DNA of 64,000 nt from Hyphomicrobium sp. GTDB taxonomy: Bacteria > Pseudomonadota > Alphaproteobacteria > Rhizobiales > Hyphomicrobiaceae. The notes under the pieces are model-generated. The model saw nothing but the letters and a program-made list of their open reading frames with translations. It was not told the DNA's origin and made no database searches. Of the stretch, positions 1 to 9,149 are shown piece by piece. Each line of letters starts with the position of its first letter. Within the stretch, counting starts at the first letter, position 1. The position numbers and the translations under genes are program-made. The stretch is taken from assembly GCA_030148425.1 (NCBI GenBank), contig JASBTM010000006.1, forward strand, positions 88,139-152,138, given 5' to 3'.

Positions 1-611
1 GTCCTCAAACCCGTCTTTGCGGCACACGGGCTTCCCCCCGAATCACCGCTCAGGGTTACGTTTTAAGCAGATCTGATTCGGTGGGGGAATAGAGGACAGC
101 TGTTCGGCTGTGGAATTGCGAAGCTTTGTGATGGAAAAGCCACGCGCGTTGACGATGCCACACGATCGCCGCTTGGCGATCTAATTTCAGCCGAATTGAC
201 CCGATGCCGCTCGCCTGGCCATGAGCCGATAGGAAGCTGTCATCATCGAGGCAAACGGAGGGACGACATCTGCCATCCGTCTTTCGCCCGTTTTGAATAG
301 AACGCGGCGAGATGAACACCAAGAGGATAACGGCTTCCGCAGCTTACGTGCGTCAATAGAGCCGTCTTCGAACGACCGACATGACTTGCGCGCACCCGGT
401 AGTGGATTTTGATATGCGTCCAAGTGTGTGACCGACGATAAAGGGATTGTGGGTTTCATAATTCGTTGACGAGAAAGTCACACGGGAACAGCCGGCACGT
501 GGAAAATCTGCCACAATCGTCGGCTAGCTGAATGAGAACTGGCCGTCAGGTGCGCTTGCGATAAAGCGTGAGGGCGGACGTGCGCACCGCAAGAGTTGGC
601 TGATACCGGAA
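1..611. other. Intergenic or upstream region of opgGH
   Basis: No convincing complete gene is seen. The only coding possibility is a 21-codon open stretch on the + strand from the window edge to a TAA at 64-66, which could be the tail of a truncated gene but is too short to judge. The minus-strand open frames at 56-459 have no recognisable protein character. The right end must carry the opgGH promoter, but no clear -35/-10 pair could be assigned. Confidence 0.4.
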
Positions 612-2186
612 ATGACAGGAAAAATCGTCGATCGCCGCGTGCTGCTTGAGAAAGCGGTTGCGGGAACTTTTGCCATGGGGCTGGTCCGGCTAGCCCTGGC
701 GGCGGAGGCAGCGCAGGCAGACGAGGCAACGCCCCCGCCACAGCCCGCTCCGCAAGGAACCGTTTTCAGCGGAACGACGGTGAAAACCGAGGCGAAGCGA
801 CTTTCTGACCAGCCGTTCGTCAAGCCGACGATGGATTTGCCGCCCCCCTTTAATAAGCTGTCCTACGATCAGTATCGCGATATCCGTTTCCGCCCCGAGA
901 AGGCGATTTGGAAGGGGGAGAACCTCGATTTCCAGATTCAGCCCTTTGCGATGGGCTGGCTCTACGACGTTCCCGTCGACCTGTGGATCGTGGAGAGTGG
1001 AAAGGCGACGCGCCTTGTCGCCGACAACAAGCTGTTTTCCTTCGGCCCTCTGATAGGGCCGGGTCCCGACGCTGCGCCTTTCGGATTTTCGGGTTTCCGG
1101 CTTCATGGACCGATCAACCGCGCCGACGCCTTCGACGAATATACCGTCTTTCAGGGTGCCAGCTATTTCCGAGGCGTCGGGCGGGGCCAAGGCTACGGCA
1201 CGTCGGCGCGCGGCTTGGCGCTCAACACTGCGCAGCCCGGCGGCGAGGAATTTCCGTTCTTCCGCAGCTTCTGGATCGAACGGCCGAAGCCGATAGCAAC
1301 CGAACTGGTCGTCCATGCGTTACTCGACAGTCCTTCCACGACCGGCGCTTACCGGTTCTCGATTACGCCCGGAGAGACGACGGTCATGGATGTTGAGGCA
1401 ACTTTGTATCCCCGCGTCGCGCTGAGCCACGTCGGCATCGGCCCCTTAACCAGCATGTATTTCCATGGTCAGGCGAGCCAGCGACGGGTTGAGGACATCC
1501 GTCCCGCCGTGCACGACAGCGAAGGGCTCGCGATGATAACGGGCGGGGGAGAGAGGCTTTGGCGTCCGCTCAATAATCCGAAGACGCTTCAGCTCAGCGC
1601 ATTCATGGGGCGGGACCCGAAGGGGTTTGGCCTTTGGCAGCGCGACCGCAATTTCCACAATTATGAGGATCTCGAAAGCCATTTCGAGCGTCGGCCTTCG
1701 GTGTGGGTGGAACCGCAAAGCCAATGGGGCGAAGGTTTCGTCGAGCTTATCGAAATCCCGATCGAGGACGAAATCCACGATAACATCGCCGTCTACTGGA
1801 AGCCGTCGAAGCAGCTCGCGGCCGGCGGACCGCATCTCTTTAACTACAAAATCTATTGGGGGCGCGACGTACCGGAATCTTGGTCTGGTGCCCGCGTCGT
1901 CAAGACGCGTGTGGGAAATGCAAAAAAGGCAGGCATCATTCTATTCGTCATCGAATTGGCGGGTCCGTCGGTCAAAGATGCGAAGGACCTTCCAGCCGTC
2001 GATTTGTCTGCAAGCGCCGGTCAAATTTCCAATGTGTCGGTCCAGCGTAACTCCGAAATCTCCGGCGTCCGGGTCTCCTTCAATTTGGCGCCCGGCGACA
2101 ATGAACTCATCGAACTACGTTGCGTTCTGAAGGCAGGCGAACAACCAGTCTCGGAGACTTGGCTCTATCGATGGACAAAGCCGTAA
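612..2186 (+). CDS. opgG: Periplasmic glucan biosynthesis protein OpgG/OpgD
   Basis: This 524-aa protein belongs to the MdoG/MdoD family, which acts in the periplasm on the beta-1,2-glucan backbone of osmoregulated periplasmic glucans. The N-terminus has a twin-arginine-like signal (RRVLL at residues 8-12, then a hydrophobic stretch ending near AEAAQA), as in the OpgD branch. The body shows family features such as a conserved YRDIRF-type segment near residue 95, a YFRGVGRG-like stretch and an RPKP segment. Full family length. The stop overlaps the start of opgH by 16 nt, indicating one operon and translational coupling. Whether to call it G or D is uncertain; opgG is used because it is the only copy and lies next to opgH. 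Confidence 0.9.
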   Translation: MTGKIVDRRVLLEKAVAGTFAMGLVRLALAAEAAQADEATPPPQPAPQGTVFSGTTVKTEAKRLSDQPFVKPTMDLPPPFNKLSYDQYRDIRFRPEKAIWKGENLDFQIQPFAMGWLYDVPVDLWIVESGKATRLVADNKLFSFGPLIGPGPDAAPFGFSGFRLHGPINRADAFDEYTVFQGASYFRGVGRGQGYGTSARGLALNTAQPGGEEFPFFRSFWIERPKPIATELVVHALLDSPSTTGAYRFSITPGETTVMDVEATLYPRVALSHVGIGPLTSMYFHGQASQRRVEDIRPAVHDSEGLAMITGGGERLWRPLNNPKTLQLSAFMGRDPKGFGLWQRDRNFHNYEDLESHFERRPSVWVEPQSQWGEGFVELIEIPIEDEIHDNIAVYWKPSKQLAAGGPHLFNYKIYWGRDVPESWSGARVVKTRVGNAKKAGIILFVIELAGPSVKDAKDLPAVDLSASAGQISNVSVQRNSEISGVRVSFNLAPGDNELIELRCVLKAGEQPVSETWLYRWTKP

Positions 2187-4150
2187 ACGAAAACTTCATA
2201 GGCATAGTGCCGGAAGTGACGCAGCATCTGCCCAAGACACCTCCCGACGCCGGTCCGTGGTGGCATTTGCCGCCAGCGGCGCCGCTCGATATGCCAACAC
2301 AGGATTTCGCGGCGCCGGTAGTTGCCGCCGTCGCAGCGAAACGCCGGGGCTACTGGGTGCCGCGCACCGCGATCTTCGCAGGAGCCGCCGTTATGACGGC
2401 AGCTTTCGCGAATGAGCTTTTCAGCATCCTGTCGTTCGTCGTCATCACGCCCGTTCAGTTCCTTTTTCTTATTCTATCGACAATCGCTTTCGGATGGATC
2501 GCGATCGGCAGCCTGAGCGCGGCGCTGGGCTTCCTGCCGCTCTTCGTCGACGAGCATCCCGATACGATCGAGCCGCCGCCGCCCACATCTCCGCTCGAGT
2601 CGCGGACTGCTCTTCTGTTTCCAGTCTACCATGAGGACCCCGCGCGCATCTCCGGCGCTATCGAGGCGATGGTGCGCGAGCTCGCTGAACTCGGCCGCGA
2701 CCAATACTTCGACGTCTTTGTGCTCTCTGACACCCGCGGCGACGATGCGGGCGCGAAAGAAGCGATCGTCTATCGCGCGCTTTCGACAGAGCTTAGCGAT
2801 CTGGCGCCCGTCTATTATCGCCGCCGCTTACAGAACACCGCGCGTAAATCCGGAAATATCGCCGACTGGGTCGAGCGGTTCGGCGCCGCCTATCAATCGT
2901 TCATCATTCTCGACGGCGACAGCGTGATGTCCGGCGGCACGCTGGTATCCCTTGCGGCCGCGCTGGAAGCCGATCCCAAGGCCGGCCTCATTCAGACGGT
3001 GCCAAGGCTTGTCGGCGGGGAAACCCTGCTGCAGCGCTTGCAGCAATTTGCATGCAACACCTACGGCCCTTCCGTCGCTGCGGGCCTGGCGTTCTGGCAT
3101 CGTGACCAGGGCAACTACTGGGGACACAACGCGATAATTCGGACGTCGGCGTTCGCATCCGCCGCCGGGCTGCCGGACCTTCCGGGGCGCAAGCCGTTCG
3201 GTGGGCATATCCTCAGCCATGACTTCGTCGAAGCCGTGCTTCTGCAGCGCGCCGGGTATGGCGTCCACATGATGCCTTCGCTCGAAGGCTCGTACGAGGG
3301 CATGCCGCCGAACATCATCGATGTCGTCGCGCGCGACCGGCGCTGGGCGCAGGGCAACCTGCAGCATCTCGCTATCGTCTCGCAGCCGGGGCTGACGCCG
3401 ATGGGGCGTTTGCATCTCGGTATGGGGGCGGCTTCCTATCTCATCTCCGGCGTATGGGCGATGTCCCTCATCGTTGGCGTCGTGCTGGCGCTGCAAGGCC
3501 AGCAGATGATCCCGAGCTATTTCCGCGACGACAAGACGTTGTTTCCGATCTGGCCCACAATCGATCCGGGCGCCGCGCTGCGCCTGTTCATGGGAACGAT
3601 GGTCGTCGTTCTGCTGCCGAAGGCTCTCGGATTGGTGCTTGCCTGGAAGCAGATGCGGAAAGAGCGCAATTTCTTCGGCGCCATCCGGGTGACAGTCGGC
3701 GTGCTGATCGAGACGATCTATTCGATGCTGATCGCTCCGATCTTTATGGTGACGCAGACGGTCGGCTCGGCGGAAATCCTTGCTGGACGCGATTCCGGCT
3801 GGAAACCGCAGAAGCGAAACGATGGCGCGCTGACCTTCGACGATGCGATGTGGTTTGCGCGCTGGCACACCGCCATCGGCGGCATCGTTGGCGCAATCAC
3901 CTGGACGGTTTCTCCCGCACTCCTGATGTGGATGTCGCCGGTAATCCTCGGCCTCGTTCTGGCTGGGCCGGTCAGCTGGCTGACGTCTCGCCGGGCGGGC
4001 CCGATCGAACGCTGGGCGCTGGCGACGAACGAAGACCGGCGGCCGCCGCCGGTGCTCGTCGATGCCGGGCACAGATCGCGCGATTGGGAGCGCAAAATCG
4101 CAACTCCGGGCGGCCTTACGCCCTTGCCGGATGCGGCGGCCGCCGCCTAA
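2171..4150 (+). CDS. opgH: Glucans biosynthesis glucosyltransferase OpgH
   Basis: 659-aa inner-membrane family 2 glycosyltransferase that polymerises glucose from UDP-glucose into the periplasmic glucan backbone. Two N-terminal membrane segments (about residues 55-110) precede the cytoplasmic GT domain, with the nucleotide-sugar aspartates in LDGDS near residue 247 and the processivity motif RDRRW near residue 389. Several more helices follow at about 420-620. The ATG at 2171 gives a protein beginning MDKAVNEN and lies inside the end of opgG; an in-frame start 51 nt upstream is less likely. Family and context agree well. Confidence 0.93.
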   Translation: MDKAVNENFIGIVPEVTQHLPKTPPDAGPWWHLPPAAPLDMPTQDFAAPVVAAVAAKRRGYWVPRTAIFAGAAVMTAAFANELFSILSFVVITPVQFLFLILSTIAFGWIAIGSLSAALGFLPLFVDEHPDTIEPPPPTSPLESRTALLFPVYHEDPARISGAIEAMVRELAELGRDQYFDVFVLSDTRGDDAGAKEAIVYRALSTELSDLAPVYYRRRLQNTARKSGNIADWVERFGAAYQSFIILDGDSVMSGGTLVSLAAALEADPKAGLIQTVPRLVGGETLLQRLQQFACNTYGPSVAAGLAFWHRDQGNYWGHNAIIRTSAFASAAGLPDLPGRKPFGGHILSHDFVEAVLLQRAGYGVHMMPSLEGSYEGMPPNIIDVVARDRRWAQGNLQHLAIVSQPGLTPMGRLHLGMGAASYLISGVWAMSLIVGVVLALQGQQMIPSYFRDDKTLFPIWPTIDPGAALRLFMGTMVVVLLPKALGLVLAWKQMRKERNFFGAIRVTVGVLIETIYSMLIAPIFMVTQTVGSAEILAGRDSGWKPQKRNDGALTFDDAMWFARWHTAIGGIVGAITWTVSPALLMWMSPVILGLVLAGPVSWLTSRRAGPIERWALATNEDRRPPPVLVDAGHRSRDWERKIATPGGLTPLPDAAAAA

Positions 4151-4175
4151 ATCTCGCGTCGCGCGTGTCGAGTAG

Positions 4176-5213
4176 CTAGCCTTCCGCCTGCTTGTCCGCA
4201 CCGCGCAGCGAGCGGACAAGCTCGTTGAAGATTTCGCGGACGCGGAGCGGCTCGGAATCAAGATAGGGCAGCGGACGGATCACCTCGACGGCCACGACTC
4301 CAAGCCGCGACGTCAGGGCTCCGTTGAATGCGCCTTCACCGAGACGCCGCGAGAGACGCCGCAGCACGTCCTGCCCGACGAATTGCCCGAGTAGATCATC
4401 CGTCATGGCGATGCCGCCCGTCGCGATGACGTGACCGACGACATTGCGCGCGAGGCGCAGCGACCCAAGAATTCCAGGCCGGCCACCGTAAAGGGTCGCG
4501 ATGGCGCGAAACATGCGCACGTTCTCGACCAGCACGAAGCCCATCGCGATCCACATGATTGGCGAGAGTGCCGTCACCGTCGCCACACGCTTGGCCGACG
4601 CGAGAATGGCCTTGCGGGCTTCGCCATCGAGCGGATGGAGCAACTCGCGATCGGAGAGTCTGAGCAGTTCGCCTTGTTCGAGAACGTCGCCGGAATGGTC
4701 CTTTACGCGCGCCAGTCCCCAGGCGAGATCCGGTCTTCCGCGATAATGAGCAAGGAGTGCGGATACCGCCTTGCGCTCGGAGGCAGCGTCCGGTTTCGCA
4801 AGTGTCCCCCGCACCAGCGTTCTAAGCCGTGCAAGGCGCGCAAGCCGCCGGAAGCCCAAGAGTTCGCGCAGCACGATGCCGAGCAAGGCTAAGCCGATAA
4901 TCACGAGCAATCCGAAGGCGACCCAGCCGATCCAATCCTGGCGCTCGAGCGCGACCGATACGAAACGCGCGAACCAGAGGCCGGCAGCCAGCGACGCCAG
5001 CGCGGCCATCGCCGAGAAGAGGATGCCGCCGAACCGAAAGCCGCGATTGATATCGCCGACGCTCAGCCTGCGCGACGGCGTTTCCGAGCGCCTCGTCGTA
5101 ACGGCGCCGCCCAGGGGAATGCTTTCATCGGTAAAGTCGATGTCTTCCGCGACGTCATCGGCTTTGAAAACGCGGGGCTTCCTCGGAGGCGTCGTGTCGT
5201 TCCCGTTCGTCAT
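4176..5213 (-). CDS. YcjF/DUF697 family membrane protein
   Basis: 345-aa protein of the YcjF (TIGR01620, DUF697-containing) family. An acidic N-terminal tail of about 60 residues is followed by two membrane helices (about residues 65-120). A cytosolic stretch with the family-typical Leu/Arg-rich sequence leads into the C-terminal DUF697 region, which has a further hydrophobic segment near residue 220 (LSPIMWIAMGFVLVENV). Its ATG overlaps the stop of the upstream YcjX gene by 4 nt (ATGA), the usual YcjX-YcjF pairing. The function is poorly defined; in enterobacteria the pair belongs to the phage-shock regulon, but no psp genes are visible here. Confidence 0.88.
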   Translation of the reverse strand: MTNGNDTTPPRKPRVFKADDVAEDIDFTDESIPLGGAVTTRRSETPSRRLSVGDINRGFRFGGILFSAMAALASLAAGLWFARFVSVALERQDWIGWVAFGLLVIIGLALLGIVLRELLGFRRLARLARLRTLVRGTLAKPDAASERKAVSALLAHYRGRPDLAWGLARVKDHSGDVLEQGELLRLSDRELLHPLDGEARKAILASAKRVATVTALSPIMWIAMGFVLVENVRMFRAIATLYGGRPGILGSLRLARNVVGHVIATGGIAMTDDLLGQFVGQDVLRRLSRRLGEGAFNGALTSRLGVVAVEVIRPLPYLDSEPLRVREIFNELVRSLRGADKQAEG

Positions 5214-6658
5214 GCGAGATAATCCGAAATCAGAAAATCGAGCGCGCGATCCAGTCTGATATGTGGGAAAGCCGCGGGTTTGCCGTCCGGTAGCTTATCG
5301 GCAAGTTTGGGCGGCGCGAAGCGGACAAGTTCGAGCGAGGCGGAGGCCGCGTGACGGGCTGCGTTCAACGCGGCGGTGGGATCGGCCGGGAGGTCGCCCG
5401 GAAAAATTGCGGCTTCGGTCACGCCGTCGAAGACGATTGTGTCGATGCGTTCGCCCTTGATCGGCGTTCCGCGCAGGCAGGGAAGGGTCTCGCCGCGTTG
5501 TCTCGCGGTCGCCTCGCGGGTTGCGCGGAGTGCGGAAAGCGCCAGCGCGTTGACGCCCGCACCTTCCGTCTGTGCGCGCATGATCGCCTCGTCGACGATC
5601 TCTTTCAGGATGGCTTCGAGGCGGTCGTGGCTCGACGCCGGCAAGTGGTCGGCCTTCGTCGCAGCGAACAGCACGCGATCAATGCGCCGTCCGAGGAACA
5701 TCGACAGCCAGGAATTGGTGCCCGGCCGGAAGGCGCGCAAAATGTTTGTCATCGCGCGTTCGAGATCACCGACTGCCTCTGCTCCGCGATGAAGGGCCGT
5801 CAGCACGTCGACCAGCACAATCTGGCGGTCGAGCCGAGCGAAGTGATCGTTGAAGAACGGCTTCACGACGGACGATTTGTAGCTCTCGAAGCGGCGGACC
5901 ATCATGGCTGCAAGCGAGCCGCGCGGCAGCCGCTCGTCGGAGGTCAGCGGCATCGGGAAGAACGTCAGCAGGGGCGAGCCGTCGAGTTCACCCGGTAGCA
6001 GGAAACGGCCCGGAGCCAACGTCGATTGCGCGCCGCTATCACGCATCGCCTGCAAATAGGTGGTGAACAGCTTGGCGCCGGTGATCGCGATCTGCTCGTC
6101 TTCGGGCGCGGCAGGATCGGTTCCGGCGAGAAAATCGAGGAAGGGTTTTGCAAGGTCCGCGCGTGAGGGTGATGCCGCAAGTGCCAACGCTTCGGTCGAG
6201 AAGGTGCGGTAGTTCTGCTCGAGCAAGGGAAGGTCGGTCAGCCATTCGCCCGGATAGTCCACGATGTCGACATGCAACTTCGAATATCCGGCGAAGCGCT
6301 TGAGGGCATAGGCGGAGCGATATTCGATCGTGACGCGAAGTTCCGAGATGCGCTTCGTGCTCTCAGGCCACCTCGGCGGCGTCGCAAGCAGGTCGGCGAG
6401 GTGGGCTTCATAGTCGAAGCGCGGAACACTGTCGTCGGGCTGCGGCTCGAGATAGGCGCGGACGATCCGGTGCTCGGCATCGGCCGCGAAGAACGGCAGG
6501 CGGCCACCGCTGATGAGATTACGAACGAGAGCCGTGATGAATACGGTTTTTCCCGCCCGCGAGAGGCCCGTCACGCCAAGCCTGACAGACGGTGTCAGGT
6601 AATCCGACAGCCGTGTCTGTGCATTTTTGAGGAGATCGGAATAGGAGGTGTCAGCCAA
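5210..6658 (-). CDS. YcjX family P-loop GTP-binding protein
   Basis: 482-aa YcjX/DUF463 protein. The Walker A motif GLSRAGKT at residues 31-38 is the family signature. A Walker-B-like VDIVDYPGEW is near residue 130 and a later IVLVDVLTALHRG segment is typical. The family is an ATP/GTP-binding protein linked to stress responses; its exact role is unknown. First gene of a two-gene unit with the DUF697 protein. Upstream, on the same strand, a hairpin terminator separates it from a small membrane ORF. Confidence 0.9.
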   Translation of the reverse strand: MADTSYSDLLKNAQTRLSDYLTPSVRLGVTGLSRAGKTVFITALVRNLISGGRLPFFAADAEHRIVRAYLEPQPDDSVPRFDYEAHLADLLATPPRWPESTKRISELRVTIEYRSAYALKRFAGYSKLHVDIVDYPGEWLTDLPLLEQNYRTFSTEALALAASPSRADLAKPFLDFLAGTDPAAPEDEQIAITGAKLFTTYLQAMRDSGAQSTLAPGRFLLPGELDGSPLLTFFPMPLTSDERLPRGSLAAMMVRRFESYKSSVVKPFFNDHFARLDRQIVLVDVLTALHRGAEAVGDLERAMTNILRAFRPGTNSWLSMFLGRRIDRVLFAATKADHLPASSHDRLEAILKEIVDEAIMRAQTEGAGVNALALSALRATREATARQRGETLPCLRGTPIKGERIDTIVFDGVTEAAIFPGDLPADPTAALNAARHAASASLELVRFAPPKLADKLPDGKPAAFPHIRLDRALDFLISDYLA

Positions 6659-6678
6659 GTGATGCCGCGCATGTCATG

Positions 6679-6704
6679 AAAAAAAGGGGCCTTGAGGCCC
6701 CTTT
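6679..6704 (-). terminator. Intrinsic terminator after the 30-aa ORF
   Basis: A perfect 9-bp stem (AAAGGGGCC / GGCCCCTTT) with a TTGA loop is followed on the minus strand by seven consecutive T. It ends transcription coming from 6858 before the YcjX gene, so YcjX-YcjF needs its own promoter or readthrough. Confidence 0.85.
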
Positions 6705-6765
6705 AAGTGGCGCAACTTGCCGACATCGACAAGGCGCTTCGCTTGCACCATGTCAAACTGCGCGC

Positions 6766-6858
6766 TTAGCCGTAGAAAATCACGGCGACGCCTGCGGCAA
6801 GCACAACCACCGCCATCAGCATGATGGCGCCTGAACGTATGAATTCGGACACGGCCAT
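6766..6858 (-). CDS. Small single-pass membrane protein, 30 aa
   Basis: ATG at 6858 to TAA at 6766 encodes 30 residues: a short polar head (MAVSEFIRSG), then about 18 hydrophobic residues (IMLMAVVVLAAGVAVIFYG). An AAAGGAGAG Shine-Dalgarno lies at ideal spacing before the ATG, and an intrinsic terminator follows about 60 nt after the stop, so the element looks like a complete monocistronic gene. No known family is recognised. The hydrophobic stretch is long enough to span the inner membrane once. Confidence 0.6.
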   Translation of the reverse strand: MAVSEFIRSGAIMLMAVVVLAAGVAVIFYG

Positions 6859-6983
6859 TTCTCTCCTTTTGCCAGGTCGCGACGATGTTGCCGGACAGCA
6901 TAGGCTCAAGGTTTGAATAGGCCCTGAAGTCAGGGTTCAGGCGACGTTCATGGCGCCGACAAGGTTTGGAATGGGCCGAAAAA

Positions 6984-7481
6984 TCAGGCGTCGTGGGCCT
7001 TCCGGACCTCGAATATCTCCATGATGCGACAGCCGCGATGCGGTCCATCGACGACGAAGGTCCATTTGCCCTCTGTGAAGGTGTCGCACATTTTGACGCC
7101 CTTCACGAGGATCCAGTGCCCTTCCTTGCCCTTATGGATCGCGAGAATGTAGTAGGCCCAGGCGCTTCTGGGCTTCTGCATCCACGTCCAGACCGTCGGC
7201 CGCTCCTTGCGGGCGCGGTGCATGTGGCTCTCTTTGAGCTCCATGCGGTAGCCGAAATATGAGAGGGCGGCTTCGACCTCGTCGGAATATGTCCCGCGGA
7301 CGACGGGCTTGCGGTGTGGCGGCAACTCGCGACCGGCGCGGATCACGTCCTCGATCTTCGAAATCCCGTAACCCGTGATGGCGGACAGAACATAGGGGCC
7401 GCAAAATGCGACGCGACCCGTGTCGTTCTTTGCCGCGTCGAGGCTCGACGCCGGCCAACCCATTGAAAAGCGGTCGGTCAT
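6984..7481 (-). CDS. Hypothetical protein, papain/C39-peptidase-like
   Basis: 165-aa protein of unknown function. It carries a Cys motif (AFCGPYVLSAITG) near residues 25-37, a His motif (GHWILVKGV) near 125-133 and an Asp in FVVDGPHRG near 145. This order Cys-His-Asp with CGP and GH contexts is what papain-fold C39-like peptidases show. There is no signal peptide or membrane segment, so it is predicted cytosolic. The ATG at 7481 was chosen over an in-frame start 57 nt upstream, which would run into the intergenic region shared with the divergent malonyl-CoA decarboxylase gene. Assignment to the fold is an inference from motifs only. Confidence 0.65.
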   Translation of the reverse strand: MTDRFSMGWPASSLDAAKNDTGRVAFCGPYVLSAITGYGISKIEDVIRAGRELPPHRKPVVRGTYSDEVEAALSYFGYRMELKESHMHRARKERPTVWTWMQKPRSAWAYYILAIHKGKEGHWILVKGVKMCDTFTEGKWTFVVDGPHRGCRIMEIFEVRKAHDA

Positions 7482-7568
7482 GACGAAATTTGCCCTATAC
7501 AAGTGAGAACGGAATGCTCGGCCTATAGGGTTAAGCAAAAGTTAACACAGAGGGAGCGCGACCGACTG

Positions 7569-9011
7569 ATGGCTGAACGCGTCAACGTCTCATTTTTCCA
7601 GGAACTGATGGCGGCGGTCGCCGAGCAGGGGCGGGCGCTCCTGCCGAAGGCGCTCTTTCGCGACGGCGATGCGGAATCGATCGAAGTCCTGGCGCGGGCG
7701 CTGATGTCGGGACGCGGCGAGGCTTCCGGCGTCGCGATTGCGCGGCAACTCCTCAACCAGCTCCGAAAGGCGAGCAGCGACGAGCGCCTGGCGTTCTATC
7801 GCTTTCTGGCTGAGGACCTGCAGCCCGACGCAGGAGACGTGGCCGAGGCGGCTCGTGCCTATCTCGATCATCCATCGGACAAAACGCTGGCGATGCTCCA
7901 GAAAGCGTCCTACAGCCCGCGCCTCGAATTCTTCAGGCGGCTGAACCTGGCTGCAGGCGCGACGGCGGAGATCGTCGCGCTTCGCGCCGATCTCGTTCGT
8001 CACATCAAGTCGGACGAGGCGCTGGCCGCCGTCGACCGCGATCTCGAGCGGCTGCTGACATCCTGGTTCAATCGCGGCTTCCTCGTTCTGCGCCGGATCG
8101 ACTGGCAGACCCCGGCGGCGATCCTCGAGAAGATCATCCAGTACGAAGCCGTCCACGAAATTCGCGGCTGGGACGATCTTCGCCGCCGTCTCGACCCGAA
8201 AGACAGGCGCTGTTTTGCGTTCTTCCATCCGGCGCTCGTCGACGAACCGCTGATTTTCGTCGAGGTCGCCCTGACGCGCGAGATGCCGAACGCAATTTCG
8301 ACGGTGCTCGACGGCCATCGAGCCGACGAGGATGCGCCGCCGACGACCGCCGTGTTCTATTCGATCTCGAACTGTCAGGCGGGTTTGAAAGGCGTTTCGT
8401 TCGGCAACTTCCTGCTCAAGCAGGTGGTCGAGGATTTGGCGCGGGATGTCTCGACGCTCAAAACGTTCGTAACGCTCTCGCCGGCTCCGAGTTTTGCGCG
8501 CTGGGTCGACCGCGCCTTGGCGAGCGGCAGCGACGTGCCTGTCAGCCCCGACGATCGCGCTGCGCTCGCGAAGCTTCGCGATCCGCGCTGGGTGGAGGAT
8601 GCTGCAAAGGATGCGCCCGGCACGGACGAACTCAAATCCGCGCTGATGGGGCTCGCCGCCTACTATTATCTTTCCGCGCGTTCGAGCGACGAGCGGCCTG
8701 TCGATCAGGTCGCGCGGTTTCATCTCGGCAACGGCGCTCGTCTCGAGCGATTGAACTGGCTGGGCGATACTTCGGAAAAGGGGTTGCGGGAGGCTCACGG
8801 CCTCATGGTCAACTACCGCTACGACCTTGCGGAAATCGAGCGCAATCATGAGGCTTACGCCGACGAGGGCACTGTCGCCGCGTCTCGCGCGGTCCGCGCT
8901 CTCTTGCGGCCGTTGCCCAAGGTCAAGGGACTTGCTGCGGTGCCGGATCTCCTGGCGTTACCGGGTGTCACGAAAACGAAACGAACGCGCAGTGAGGAAT
9001 CTCAGCAGTAG
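7569..9011 (+). CDS. Malonyl-CoA decarboxylase
   Basis: 480-aa enzyme converting malonyl-CoA to acetyl-CoA and CO2. The C-terminal domain is unmistakable: a CQ-GL-GVSFGNFLLKQV segment, a TLSPAPSF motif, and near the end a VARFHLGNGARL-type stretch followed by the family-typical MVNYRYDL. The N-terminal helical domain covers roughly residues 70-170. The start at 7569 (MAERVNVSF) is preceded by GAGGGAG; an in-frame ATG at 7503 would overlap the divergent promoter. Full length compared with rhizobial MatA proteins. No matB or matC neighbour is present, so it may act in malonyl-CoA disposal or acetyl-CoA supply, not in a mat operon. Confidence 0.93.
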   Translation: MAERVNVSFFQELMAAVAEQGRALLPKALFRDGDAESIEVLARALMSGRGEASGVAIARQLLNQLRKASSDERLAFYRFLAEDLQPDAGDVAEAARAYLDHPSDKTLAMLQKASYSPRLEFFRRLNLAAGATAEIVALRADLVRHIKSDEALAAVDRDLERLLTSWFNRGFLVLRRIDWQTPAAILEKIIQYEAVHEIRGWDDLRRRLDPKDRRCFAFFHPALVDEPLIFVEVALTREMPNAISTVLDGHRADEDAPPTTAVFYSISNCQAGLKGVSFGNFLLKQVVEDLARDVSTLKTFVTLSPAPSFARWVDRALASGSDVPVSPDDRAALAKLRDPRWVEDAAKDAPGTDELKSALMGLAAYYYLSARSSDERPVDQVARFHLGNGARLERLNWLGDTSEKGLREAHGLMVNYRYDLAEIERNHEAYADEGTVAASRAVRALLRPLPKVKGLAAVPDLLALPGVTKTKRTRSEESQQ

Positions 9012-9149
9012 GCGGCGATCGCCGCCGAAGCTGCCCAATGAGGCCCTTGTAATGACTATATGCCCGTGCAGTATGGGCGCGGAGCGTTGCGGACGGCGCT
9101 GATTTTCCGCCATCGGACCGCAATGCATTCGTCATAATGAAGGTCCGCG

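Noticed and set aside
1..66. Possible C-terminal end of a + strand gene
   Set aside because: Only 21 codons before a TAA, and all three frames are open for most of that length, so there is no evidence for which, if any, is coding.
2828..4261. 477-codon minus-strand frame opposite opgH
   Set aside because: Arg/His-rich composition typical of an antisense shadow; opgH is clear on the other strand.
9011..9026. 16-bp perfect palindrome GGCGGCGATCGCCGCC after the malonyl-CoA decarboxylase stop
   Set aside because: No T-tract follows in either direction, so it cannot be called an intrinsic terminator; it may be a chance GC-rich palindrome.
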